This document shows positions 1 to 6,070 of a DNA stretch of 18,716 nucleotides, piece after piece. A program made the position numbers and the translations under genes. Numbering within the stretch: the first letter of the stretch is position 1; each line of letters starts with the position of its first letter. Below the pieces are notes generated by a model. It saw only the letters and a list, made by a program, of their open reading frames with translations, did not search any database and was not told the DNA's origin. The stretch comes from Leyella stercorea (GTDB lineage Bacteria; Bacteroidota; Bacteroidia; Bacteroidales; Bacteroidaceae). The stretch covers positions 1-18,716 of the forward strand of contig NZ_JADYUF010000056.1 of assembly GCF_021531655.1 (NCBI RefSeq), given 5' to 3'.

Positions 1-70
1 TGACAAGAGATTGGCTGCACTTAGAGAGTATGCTCAAACGGCTTGAATTCTAAATCCGAAACTTGAGTAA
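1..70 (+). mobile_element. 3' end of an insertion sequence lying left of the window
   Basis: This 70-bp stretch is identical to the reverse complement of 18644-18713. Read on the plus strand it holds an open frame ending TRDWLHLESMLKRLEF and a TAA stop at 51-53; the right-hand copy adds a Met codon in front. After the stop, 17 bp remain before the two copies diverge, so the element boundary is probably at base 70. A coding 3' end followed by a short tail is what the right side of an insertion sequence looks like. The body of the element would lie outside the window. I cannot name the family from 16 residues. An alternative is any other dispersed repeat that ended the assembly. Confidence 0.6.
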
Positions 71-142
71 ATAAGAATTATAATATCCCTTCAAATAATT
101 TCCCCGAAAAGACCGCAATGTCACAATTGCGCTTTTCGTCGG

Positions 143-150
143 CAAAGTTA
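143..150 (-). promoter_or_regulatory. Leftward -7 box (TAACTTTG)
   Basis: The minus strand reads TAACTTTG, an exact match to the Bacteroidota -7 consensus TAnnTTTG. No clear TTTG is visible 19-21 bp upstream. It points left toward the insertion-sequence end. The imperfect hairpin at 105-138 (CGAAAAG...CTTTTCG with an inner CGCAAT/ATTGCG pair) lies just downstream. It may be the promoter of a gene cut off by the insertion sequence. Confidence 0.35.
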
Positions 151-151
151 C

Positions 152-194
152 AAAAAAATCCTGGTTATCATTCCAATGCAGGAATGAAACCAGG
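152..194 (-). terminator. Rho-independent terminator after the rhuM remnants
   Basis: On the minus strand the arms CCTGGTTT-CATTCC and GGAATG-AT-AACCAGG pair around a six-base loop (175-180), followed by A and seven T. It sits 14 bp after the last stop codon of the downstream RhuM remnant, so it ends leftward transcription of both rhuM genes. Confidence 0.75.
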
Positions 195-207
195 AAATCA
201 AATATCA

Positions 208-481
208 CTATTTAGATTTAATCATATTCTCAATGTCTTCAAGCATTATAAGTCTTGCCATCACTGGCAGTTGTCAAATATTGTTTGACAACTGCTGATT
301 CTTCTAGTTCTCTCTCCTTCAATATGTTAATGACATGATGACTTATGGTTTGTTTGGAGGTGGCAAAAAGTTCTGCCATCTGCTGTTGGTTAAGCCAAAC
401 CTTACCATCTTTAGCGTACAGAGCAACTGACGCTTTACCGTCAGTCGTACGATATATTATTATGTTTTGGCGATTATCCAT
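208..481 (-). pseudogene. RhuM-family protein remnant (N-terminal part plus out-of-frame tail)
   Basis: The first 78 or so codons encode a RhuM/virulence-family N-terminus: a short beta region (IIIYRTTDGKASVALY), then KVWLNQQQMAELFATSKQTISHHV, a helix-turn-helix. Complete relatives run to about 330 residues, often with a Fic/DOC-like C-terminal domain. Here the frame ends at TGA 239-241 after ...DGKTYNA. In the +1 frame an ATG overlapping that stop opens MLEDIENMIKSK, ending at 208, just before the terminator, and this may be the original C-terminus. The simplest reading is an internal deletion that fused start and end out of frame. It starts 18 bp after the stop of the upstream rhuM copy. 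Whether the 80-residue product is made and does anything is unknown. Confidence 0.6.
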
Positions 482-499
482 AGAAGTTGTTGTTCGTTA

Positions 500-991
500 T
501 TAATTGCAGATAACATTGAACAGTCCGCTATATTCATCCGTTGTGACCTTCTCCTGCATACCTATGGCACGCCCCATCAGCCGCACCACGTTCTTAAGCT
601 CGTTGTATCGGTCGAGCTTGAGCTGCTGGTTGATGACGTAGCCTTTGATGAGGTATTGCTTGAGAACGGAGGTTGCCCACTGACGGAAACGAGTGCCTTG
701 TATGGATTTTACGCGATAACCTACGGAGATGATAACATCGAGATTGTACATTGTTGTCTCATACGTTTGATCTTGGTCTTTACCCATATGTGCAAATTTT
801 GCACATGTGATATTTTTATCGAGTTCGCCCTCTTTGTAGCAATTGTTTATATGACGTGTGATAACTGTTCGGTCGCGTCCAAACAACTCTGCCATTTGAC
901 TTTGTGTAAGCCACACTGTCTCATTCTCCAACTTAACGTTAAGTTGTACGCTGCCGTCTTGCGAACGGTATATTTCTATTGAATTGTTCAT
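500..991 (-). pseudogene. Truncated RhuM-family protein
   Basis: The 163-residue product is the N-terminal half of a RhuM family protein. It has the opening IEIYRSQDGSVQLNVKL, a helix-turn-helix around WLTQSQMAELFGRDRTVITRHI (residues about 29-50), and the family core with MYNLDVIISVGYRVKS, GTRFRQWATSVLKQYLIKGY and a following helical stretch. It stops abruptly after DEYSGLFNVICN. In full-length relatives this linker leads into a C-terminal, often Fic-like, domain, which is missing. The family is annotated as virulence protein by tradition and its molecular role is not settled. The neighbouring downstream copy is a different paralogue, so this is a tandem of two broken genes. The ATG at 991 is preceded by an A-rich leader. 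Confidence 0.7.
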
Positions 992-1017
992 ATTTGTTTT
1001 CTTTTATCAAATTAAGA

Positions 1018-1085
1018 TCAAAAAGTCCTTTTTACTTTTTAACCCTTTTACTTTTTTACTTTTTTACTTTTCAACTCTTTTACCT
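1018..1085. repeat. AT-rich direct repeats (TTTTTTAC-type)
   Basis: Short copies of CTTTTTTACTTTTTTAC-like units are repeated about six times between the truncated rhuM and the comM fragment. Similar AAGTAAAAAGT runs occur at the end of the fur-like gene (about 2460-2475). No gene is visible here. Confidence 0.6.
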
Positions 1086-1087
1086 TT

Positions 1088-1511
1088 CTAATACAACCTT
1101 CGCTCTGCCCAATCGCCTCTGTCGAGATTTCTATAACCAATGGCTTCGCTGATGTGCTGCACCTCTACACGCTCCGAACCGTCAAGATCGGCAATACTAC
1201 GTGCTACTTTCAGAATACGATTGTAGGCGCGTGCCGACAGCGAGAACTTCTCCATGGCTGTGCGCAGAAGAGCGATGGAAGCGTCATCGGGCTCGGCAAA
1301 CTCGTGAATCATGCGCTCTGTCATCTGAGCATTGCAATGAATGCCACGGTATTCTTTGAAGCGTGCAGTCTGAATGTCGCGCTCCTTGATCACACGCTCG
1401 CGTATTGCCGAGCTGGGTTCGCCCGGTTCGGCCTTCGATATGTCCTTGAACGGCACGGGAGTGATCTCGCATTGAATGTCTGTTCGGTCTAAGAAAAGAG
1501 GGGCCGCTGAT
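1088..1511 (-). pseudogene. 3'-terminal fragment of a second comM/yifB
   Basis: From ...DRTDIQCEITPVPFKDISKA to YRNLDRGDWAERRLY this reads as the C-terminal 135 residues of a ComM/YifB Mg-chelatase-like protein. It is clearly homologous (roughly three quarters identical by eye) to the end of the complete gene at 6071-7612, and less GC-rich. At about 1494-1505 the reading frame shifts: TISGP is in one frame and LDRTDIQ in another, with four extra bases relative to the intact copy. The N-terminal domain and the Walker motifs are absent. Upstream sequence (1512-1627) is unrelated to comM. It lies in the same orientation as the complete gene, with mobile-element debris between them, so it may be the displaced original tail of comM rather than a recent duplication. 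Confidence 0.8.
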
Positions 1512-1627
1512 TGTCCCACTTTTTGGCTCGCTCCATGCCATCTAGCACTACGCCTACGATGATTTATCAAGGACATAGGTGAATGGCCATTGTTTATGTT
1601 CACGATGTAAAGATAACACTTTTTGTT

Positions 1628-1643
1628 TAATTAGTCGAGCCTT
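1628..1643 (+). repeat. 16-bp inverted repeat, left copy (TAATTAGTCGAGCCTT)
   Basis: This is identical to the reverse complement of 3886-3901, which overlaps the stop codon of an IS5-type transposase remnant. It may mark a second, mostly deleted copy of that element. The surrounding 1512-1720 holds no convincing gene. Confidence 0.55.
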
Positions 1644-1720
1644 TTTGATTAGAATTGCTCCATTGTGCATAGACTCTATACATTCCCACATGGGCCAGGT
1701 GAATTTCTGATAGACAGAAT

Positions 1721-2008
1721 CTAAGGAATGTATTTCGACGAGGTTGAGTCCGATAACATGTTTTTGAGGTCTGTATTGCGGTATTGCTTCTTTACGACAG
1801 CATAGGCGCGTCCCAGATCCTCAAAAATGTAGGGCGCAACGTCGGCGAAAGGTTCCGATTCAGGACCATCCATAGTGATAATATAACACTCGGGAACCAC
1901 ATCATTATATGTGAACCCCACCAGTATGCCACTATCTTCGAACAGATAAATAGGTGATGCGGTTTTATTCTTCAAAAAGCAGCAATTTTGTTGATAAAAA
2001 ATTTGCAA
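1721..2008 (-). CDS. Hypothetical protein, possibly N-terminally truncated
   Basis: This is an open frame of up to 95 residues that I do not recognise. It contains a patterned stretch, IYLFEDSGILVGFTYNDVVPECYIITMDG, with alternating hydrophobics typical of beta strands, followed by an acidic helix-like part (FADVAPYIFEDLGRAYAVVKKQY). The only start near the 5' end is TTG at 2008; the first ATG codes for residue 46. The upstream side runs straight into the divergent promoter of the fur-like gene, which suggests the original start was lost. It may be a gene remnant left in this rearranged region or a small non-functional frame. Confidence 0.3.
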   Translation of the reverse strand: MQIFYQQNCCFLKNKTASPIYLFEDSGILVGFTYNDVVPECYIITMDGPESEPFADVAPYIFEDLGRAYAVVKKQYRNTDLKNMLSDSTSSKYIP

Positions 2009-2033
2009 ATGCGAAATATTATCATTAACTTTG
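2002..2033 (+). promoter_or_regulatory. Promoter of the fur-like/PTPS operon
   Basis: TTTG at 2002-2005 and TAACTTTG at 2026-2033 are separated by 20 bp, matching the Bacteroidota consensus. The -7 box overlaps in-frame TTG codons upstream of the gene, which rules these out as starts and supports the ATG at 2055. Confidence 0.7.
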
Positions 2034-2054
2034 TTGCATCAAAATACGAGAAGA

Positions 2055-2471
2055 ATGGAAAGTACGGAGATTATAAAGAACGCAGGCCTAAAAATCACTC
2101 CGCAACGTAAAGTGGTTTATGAGGTTATGATGGAATTGCGTCATGCTGCCATTGATGAAATAATCAAGTGTGTGCAATCCAAAAATAATGAGATAACCAT
2201 CTCAACCATCTATCGCATTCTTGATTCGTTTTGCAAGGCTAATCTGTTATCACTTGTGTTCCATCCCGAAGTGGGGAAAAGCTATTATGACATTACCGTG
2301 ACAGAGCATCACCACATATTCGAGGGAGAGAGCATCTTGGATTATATGGATGAAGGGCTTACGGAATTGATACGACAGTATTTGAAAGAAAAGAATTTTG
2401 CATCGGTTGACATTAGCCGAATACAGGTGCAGATAACGATAAATAACCCAAAGTTAAACTCTAAAAAGTAA
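2055..2471 (+). CDS. Fur-family transcriptional regulator lacking CxxC zinc sites
   Basis: The 138-residue protein has a Fur-type winged helix: AGLKITPQRKVVYEVM (residues 10-25), a recognition helix region ISTIYRILDSFCKANLL (49-65), then the dimerisation part with HHHIFEGE (85-92). In Fur, Zur and PerR the segment after the His cluster normally carries a CxxC pair and often a second pair near the C-terminus. Here it reads GESILDYMDE and no CxxC occurs anywhere, so structural zinc is probably absent. The start is ATG 2055, set by the -7 box ending at 2033. The stop is 5 bp before the PTPS-like gene, which indicates co-transcription. The regulated metal or signal cannot be read from the sequence; the partner's zinc ribbon makes zinc or iron plausible. 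Confidence 0.8.
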   Translation: MESTEIIKNAGLKITPQRKVVYEVMMELRHAAIDEIIKCVQSKNNEITISTIYRILDSFCKANLLSLVFHPEVGKSYYDITVTEHHHIFEGESILDYMDEGLTELIRQYLKEKNFASVDISRIQVQITINNPKLNSKK

Positions 2472-2476
2472 AAAGT

Positions 2477-3043
2477 ATGAGAAGTATCACGACTTTCGAT
2501 TTGCAGTATGCACATCGGTTCTATGGCTTCCAAGGCGAAGCCCAGTATCTTCACGGTCACACTGGCACACTGACCATTGAGGTGGAAGATACGGTTGAAG
2601 AAGGTGTAAACATGGTGTACCCTTGTAATGAAATCCAAAAGGTGGCATGGAGCCTGTTGAAGAATTTTGACCATGCCTTGGTGCTCCGCGAAGATGACCC
2701 TTTGCTTCCTGCCATTCTTGATGTGTATGAAAAGCAAGGCATCAAAAACGGCCATCCGCAAAACAAAATGAAAGGAGAGGCCTTCAAGACCGAATTGGCA
2801 ACGGCTTACCCCGATGCCCGTCTGGTTGTTACCAAAGAAACCATGACAGTGGAAGGTATGATTAAGATTGTATATGACTTGTTGAAAGACAAACTGAACA
2901 TCGCTAAGATCACTTTCACAAGCGGTGTGAATGCCGCGTCTGCCGAGTTTACCACAAAGAATAACATCGACCGCTGTCCTCTTTGCGGTGTCGCCCTCAA
3001 CGCGGATGGAGTATGCCCAAAATGTGGTTATCGGAAAAAATAA
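2477..3043 (+). CDS. 6-pyruvoyl-tetrahydropterin-synthase/QueD-like protein with C-terminal zinc ribbon
   Basis: This 188-residue protein shows the PTPS/QueD fold signature: AHRF with H13, the LHGH pair H26/H28 (the three zinc ligands of the family), a FDHAL motif in the middle and a Thr-rich second strand-helix unit. It differs from QueD in key places. The position of the catalytic Cys (KCGRLHGH in E. coli QueD) is Ala22 (EAQYLHGH), and the C-terminal VKET motif is replaced by FTSG. It also carries a rubredoxin-like zinc ribbon at the C-terminus, C167-x2-C170 and C180-x2-C183, which ordinary QueD lacks. It follows the Fur-like gene by 5 bp and is closed by a terminator. Automatic annotation would call it 6-carboxytetrahydropterin synthase. 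The altered residues make a changed substrate or a non-enzymatic role more likely. Confidence 0.75.
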   Translation: MRSITTFDLQYAHRFYGFQGEAQYLHGHTGTLTIEVEDTVEEGVNMVYPCNEIQKVAWSLLKNFDHALVLREDDPLLPAILDVYEKQGIKNGHPQNKMKGEAFKTELATAYPDARLVVTKETMTVEGMIKIVYDLLKDKLNIAKITFTSGVNAASAEFTTKNNIDRCPLCGVALNADGVCPKCGYRKK

Positions 3044-3086
3044 TCCACGTAAAGCTGCATATAAAATAAAGTGATGATGAAAATAT

Positions 3087-3127
3087 GGGGCTGTGTCGTA
3101 ATTAAGGTTTACGGCGCAGCCCCGTAT
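3087..3127 (+). terminator. Strong hairpin terminator after the PTPS-like gene
   Basis: A 15-bp stem (3087-3101 with 3109-3123, GGGGCTG at the base, two G-U pairs) closes a 7-nt loop and is followed by GTATTTT. It lies 43 bp after the stop codon and could also serve the minus-strand recombinase remnant that ends at 3129. Confidence 0.75.
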
Positions 3128-3128
3128 T

Positions 3129-3437
3129 TTACAAGTTAGAAAAATAATTTGAAATTCGGCTAATGGCTTCAACCTTTGTTTCCATAACCACATCGGCATA
3201 CACCTGTGTTGAATTTATGCTCGTATGTCCGAGCAACTTGCCTACTGTGTACAAGTCACTTCCAGCAGCCAGTGTCAGCACGGCAAATGTGTGACGGCTC
3301 GTATGGAAACTGACATTTTTCGTAATCTCTGCATCCGCAGTCATTTTTTTAAGATACCTGTTACATACTCCCAATATAGTCAGTTCAAACACCTTTTGGC
3401 TCGGCTTGCATCCGTTTCGCTCAGGTAACCAATGCAA
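3129..3437 (-). pseudogene. C-terminal fragment of a tyrosine recombinase/integrase
   Basis: The frame encodes the catalytic end of a Bacteroidota-type phage/transposon integrase. SFHTSRHTFAVL carries the HxxR box, KLLGHTSINSTQVYADV carries the GH motif and the nucleophilic Tyr, and the C-terminal helix follows. The N-terminal arm/core-binding domains and the first catalytic Arg are missing. Homology fades upstream of about KVFELT, where the IS5-type remnant begins, so the first dozen or so residues of the open frame are junk. It is non-functional, but it shows that an integrative element once occupied this place. Confidence 0.75.
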
Positions 3438-3452
3438 AGCCGATGGGTTTAG

Positions 3453-3887
3453 AGGGATTATTACCTGTCTGCCTACTATCAGTACTTTTGCGGTCTTGAG
3501 GCTTTCAGTATATCTGCACCTTACGCCTCATCCGAGCTTGTACATTTCCGTCACCGTATCGGAGAGGAGGGCGTGGAGCTTATCCTCAAGGAAAGCATCC
3601 ACATCAATCTTGCCATGGAGGACAAGAAGAAGGAGGAGGATGACAGGAATAAGGGAAAGGACGGTCGTGGACGCAAGAGCGACCATCGTCTGGGACGGAA
3701 CTTCTACAAGGGTCTTTTCGGAGACTCTATAAATGTCATGCTCGCTGCTGCCGCATATAACCTCAAAAGAGCCATGAGGCTCTTTTTGTGCCTTTTCAAA
3801 TGGGTCATTAGGAGGCTCATGACAGAGGGACAATGGTCGGTTATCACATATAATGCATTCACATGCGCGCATGTGCGAAGTTTTTAA
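3453..3887 (+). pseudogene. Internally deleted IS5-type transposase
   Basis: In one frame a stop at 3450-3452 is followed by YYLSAYYQYFCGLEAF and SSELVHFRHRIGEEGVELIL, the N-terminal region of long IS5-family transposases. It is joined directly to a charged linker (KKKEEDDRNKGKDG) and then to RKSDHRLGRNFYKGLFGDSINVMLAAAAYNLKRAMRLFL, the C-terminal end with the G-D-x-x-N-x-x-L-A-A-A-x-x-N signature. The roughly 200-residue middle that holds the first catalytic Asp residues is missing, as are the first 60 or so residues. The stop at 3885-3887 overlaps the 16-bp inverted repeat. This is a dead element, but its ends could still be used in trans. Confidence 0.7.
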
Positions 3888-3901
3888 GGCTCGACTAATT
3901 A
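3886..3901 (-). repeat. 16-bp inverted repeat, right copy
   Basis: AAGGCTCGACTAATTA is the exact reverse complement of 1628-1643. It lies at the 3' end of the IS5-type remnant and probably belongs to the end of that element. Confidence 0.55.
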
Positions 3902-4010
3902 TAGAGAGGCTATCATTCTCGTTTAATTTGTAAATTTTACTGTTTTATAGTGATTATTCTTTATCCTTGCTAAGGGAAGCATCGTGGCATCACAAAGTTT
4001 TTTGGGGGGA

Positions 4011-6030
4011 GGCTGTCCGAAAACCTATTAGGATAGTGAACAGCTGATAATGGTTACTATTCATTATGCTTGTTATATTTGTTTTAACTTTGTATATTCT
4101 TGAAAATCAATTATTTTGCTTATATTTATAGTATATAATTCACTAAAATATGGCATATAAAAAAGGTCAAGATAGACGTCAGAGGGTTCTTTTCCCAGAT
4201 TGCATTGACGAGTATGTAGAGTCAGACGCCCCGGTTCGCTTGTTTGATGCTTTCGTTGACAGCCTCAAAATGGATGAACTTGAATTTATTCGCAGTACTC
4301 CGGCTGAGACTGGCACTCCTGGATATGATCCTCGCGATCTGCTCAAACTCTATATTTATGGTTACTTCTATCAGGTACGTTCCTCTCGTAAACTAGCCCG
4401 TGAATGCAAGTGTAACGTAGAGGTTATGTGGCTGCTTAACAAGCTGACTCCCGACTTTCGTACAATCTCTGATTTCCGCAAGGATAACAAAAAGGCTATA
4501 ACTAAAGTATATAAGGAGTTCAACAAGTTCTGCATGGGACTGAAGCTCTTCTCCAAGTCATATATCTCCATTGACGGAAGCAAGTTCAAGGCTGTAAATG
4601 CCAAGGACAACAACCTAACTCTTAACAAACTCGATGATCGAATCAAGCGTCTTGATGAGCATATTTCAATCTACATGGAAGAGCTTGATGCATACGACCA
4701 TGAAGAAGGGCGCAAGCTCTCAAAAGACGAGTTGCAACGTAAACTCGATGTTTGTAAGGAGCGCAAGGAACGTTATGAGGGCTATCGTGATACTCTTGAA
4801 AAGAGTGGCGAAAGTCAGATTTCCCTAACCGACCCAGACTCCCGACTAATGAAAGCTAACGAAGGCTTTTGTGTCGGCTATAATGTGCAGACCGCCGTTG
4901 ATGCAGGAAGCCACATGATAGCCGGCTTTCAAGTAACAGACAGTCCTACCGACCATGGTCTAATTACAAGCGTTGCATCAGAGGTGAAAGCCGATTATGG
5001 CGTAGAGGTTCTTGAAACTACAGCAGATAAGGGATATGAATGTCCTGAGGATCATGCTGATGCATTGGCTAATGGTATTATACCAAATGTTATACAGCGT
5101 GATGGCGGATGCACAGAGCAAGTTCAGTTTAACTACAATGAGGCGACTATAACTGACGCACAGAAGGCAAGCACAAAGCCCGAAGATATGAAGGCTTGCC
5201 TTGAAGCAGGTGTTATCCCAGATACATACAAGGATATCCTAACCGATGTCCATATCGCAGAAATCAAGGAATACTCATCTGATGTGGCTGATTCTGCAGT
5301 ACTTCAGATGACACCAGAACAAATGCGTGCTAAGGCTCTTGATGGATACTTTGTAAGGGATGCCGAACGTAACCTTGTCTATTGTCCTCAAGGGGAAATA
5401 CTGAGACAGAAGTCAACCAAGAGAAACGGCATGATACGATACTGCAACAAGCTCGCTTGCAAGAAATGCAAGTGTAAGTGTACCGTACAGAAATTCAAGG
5501 AGGCTGACTTTGGTAAGGATACCTTGATTAGAACAACCAAAGCAAAGCGTAAGCAACTTAAAGATGAGAACGATGACAAACCGAAACCTCCAAGAACGAA
5601 GGTTATAAAGAAAGTTGTTTGTTACATTTTGCATCTCGATCAGAACAAGATGGATAATCGTAAGTGTCTCTCCGAACATCCTTTTGGAACCATGAAGCGG
5701 ACACTTGGACAATACTATTTTTTACTGAAAGGCAAACTGAAAGTAATGGCTGAGATGGGTCTATTCTGCCTATCTTACAACCTTCGTCGTGCCATATTCC
5801 TCAAAGGGGTGCCAGCACTTATAGCATCTCTTATATAAAGACTATTACCATCGAAAAACACGCATAATTATTACTCATATCGGCTTTTCTTGGCCCTTAT
5901 GACAATTTGTTTAACATAAACTGAAATTTTAATATGAAAACTTGTATGCCCTTAGATGGGTTTAGGTGAAGTTGCGATAGCGACTCTGCCCTCTGTGATA
6001 TTCTCCAAACTAATGTTTTCGGACGGACTG
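4011..6030 (+). mobile_element. IS1182-family insertion sequence, apparently complete
   Basis: An element of about 2.0 kb encodes one full transposase. The ends share an inverted core: GTCCGAAAAC at 4015-4024 and GTTTTCGGAC at 6015-6024. GGGGGGA occurs just outside both ends (4004-4010 and 6031-6037), a possible target duplication, although a G-run is weak evidence. The 190 bp after the transposase gene are non-coding tail of the element. It sits between the IS5 remnant and the end of comM, about 40 bp from the comM stop codon. Confidence 0.75.
4150..5838 (+). CDS. IS1182-family DDE transposase
   Basis: The 562-residue transposase moves the surrounding element by cut-and-paste DNA chemistry. 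The N-terminal region (residues 1-130) has the IS1182-type opening with PEY-like RTISDFRK. The catalytic triad is visible as D142 in SIDGSKFKAVN, D293 in TADKGYE and E509 in EHPFGTMKR. The C-terminal part holds a Lys/Cys-rich stretch (CKKCKCKC), a probable metal-binding knuckle, and ends with the helix LSYNLRRA. Length and motifs are those of a complete enzyme with no frameshift. ATG 4150 is the only sensible start, after an AT-rich leader. Base composition is lower in GC than comM and ruvB, in line with recent arrival. Confidence 0.93.
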   Translation: MAYKKGQDRRQRVLFPDCIDEYVESDAPVRLFDAFVDSLKMDELEFIRSTPAETGTPGYDPRDLLKLYIYGYFYQVRSSRKLARECKCNVEVMWLLNKLTPDFRTISDFRKDNKKAITKVYKEFNKFCMGLKLFSKSYISIDGSKFKAVNAKDNNLTLNKLDDRIKRLDEHISIYMEELDAYDHEEGRKLSKDELQRKLDVCKERKERYEGYRDTLEKSGESQISLTDPDSRLMKANEGFCVGYNVQTAVDAGSHMIAGFQVTDSPTDHGLITSVASEVKADYGVEVLETTADKGYECPEDHADALANGIIPNVIQRDGGCTEQVQFNYNEATITDAQKASTKPEDMKACLEAGVIPDTYKDILTDVHIAEIKEYSSDVADSAVLQMTPEQMRAKALDGYFVRDAERNLVYCPQGEILRQKSTKRNGMIRYCNKLACKKCKCKCTVQKFKEADFGKDTLIRTTKAKRKQLKDENDDKPKPPRTKVIKKVVCYILHLDQNKMDNRKCLSEHPFGTMKRTLGQYYFLLKGKLKVMAEMGLFCLSYNLRRAIFLKGVPALIASLI

Positions 6031-6070
6031 GGGGGGACGCACGTTCGTGAGGTCCTTAAGGTTCAGCTGA

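Noticed and set aside
1554..1770. Minus-strand open frame with a protein-like segment (VYQKFTWPMWECIESM)
   Set aside because: It has no start codon of its own, overlaps another frame, and matches no family I know; it may be transposon debris but cannot be supported as a gene.
2342..3199. Long minus-strand open frame of 285 codons opposite the PTPS-like gene
   Set aside because: It is the shadow of the plus-strand gene, has no family motif, and crosses the terminator and the real fur-like gene end.
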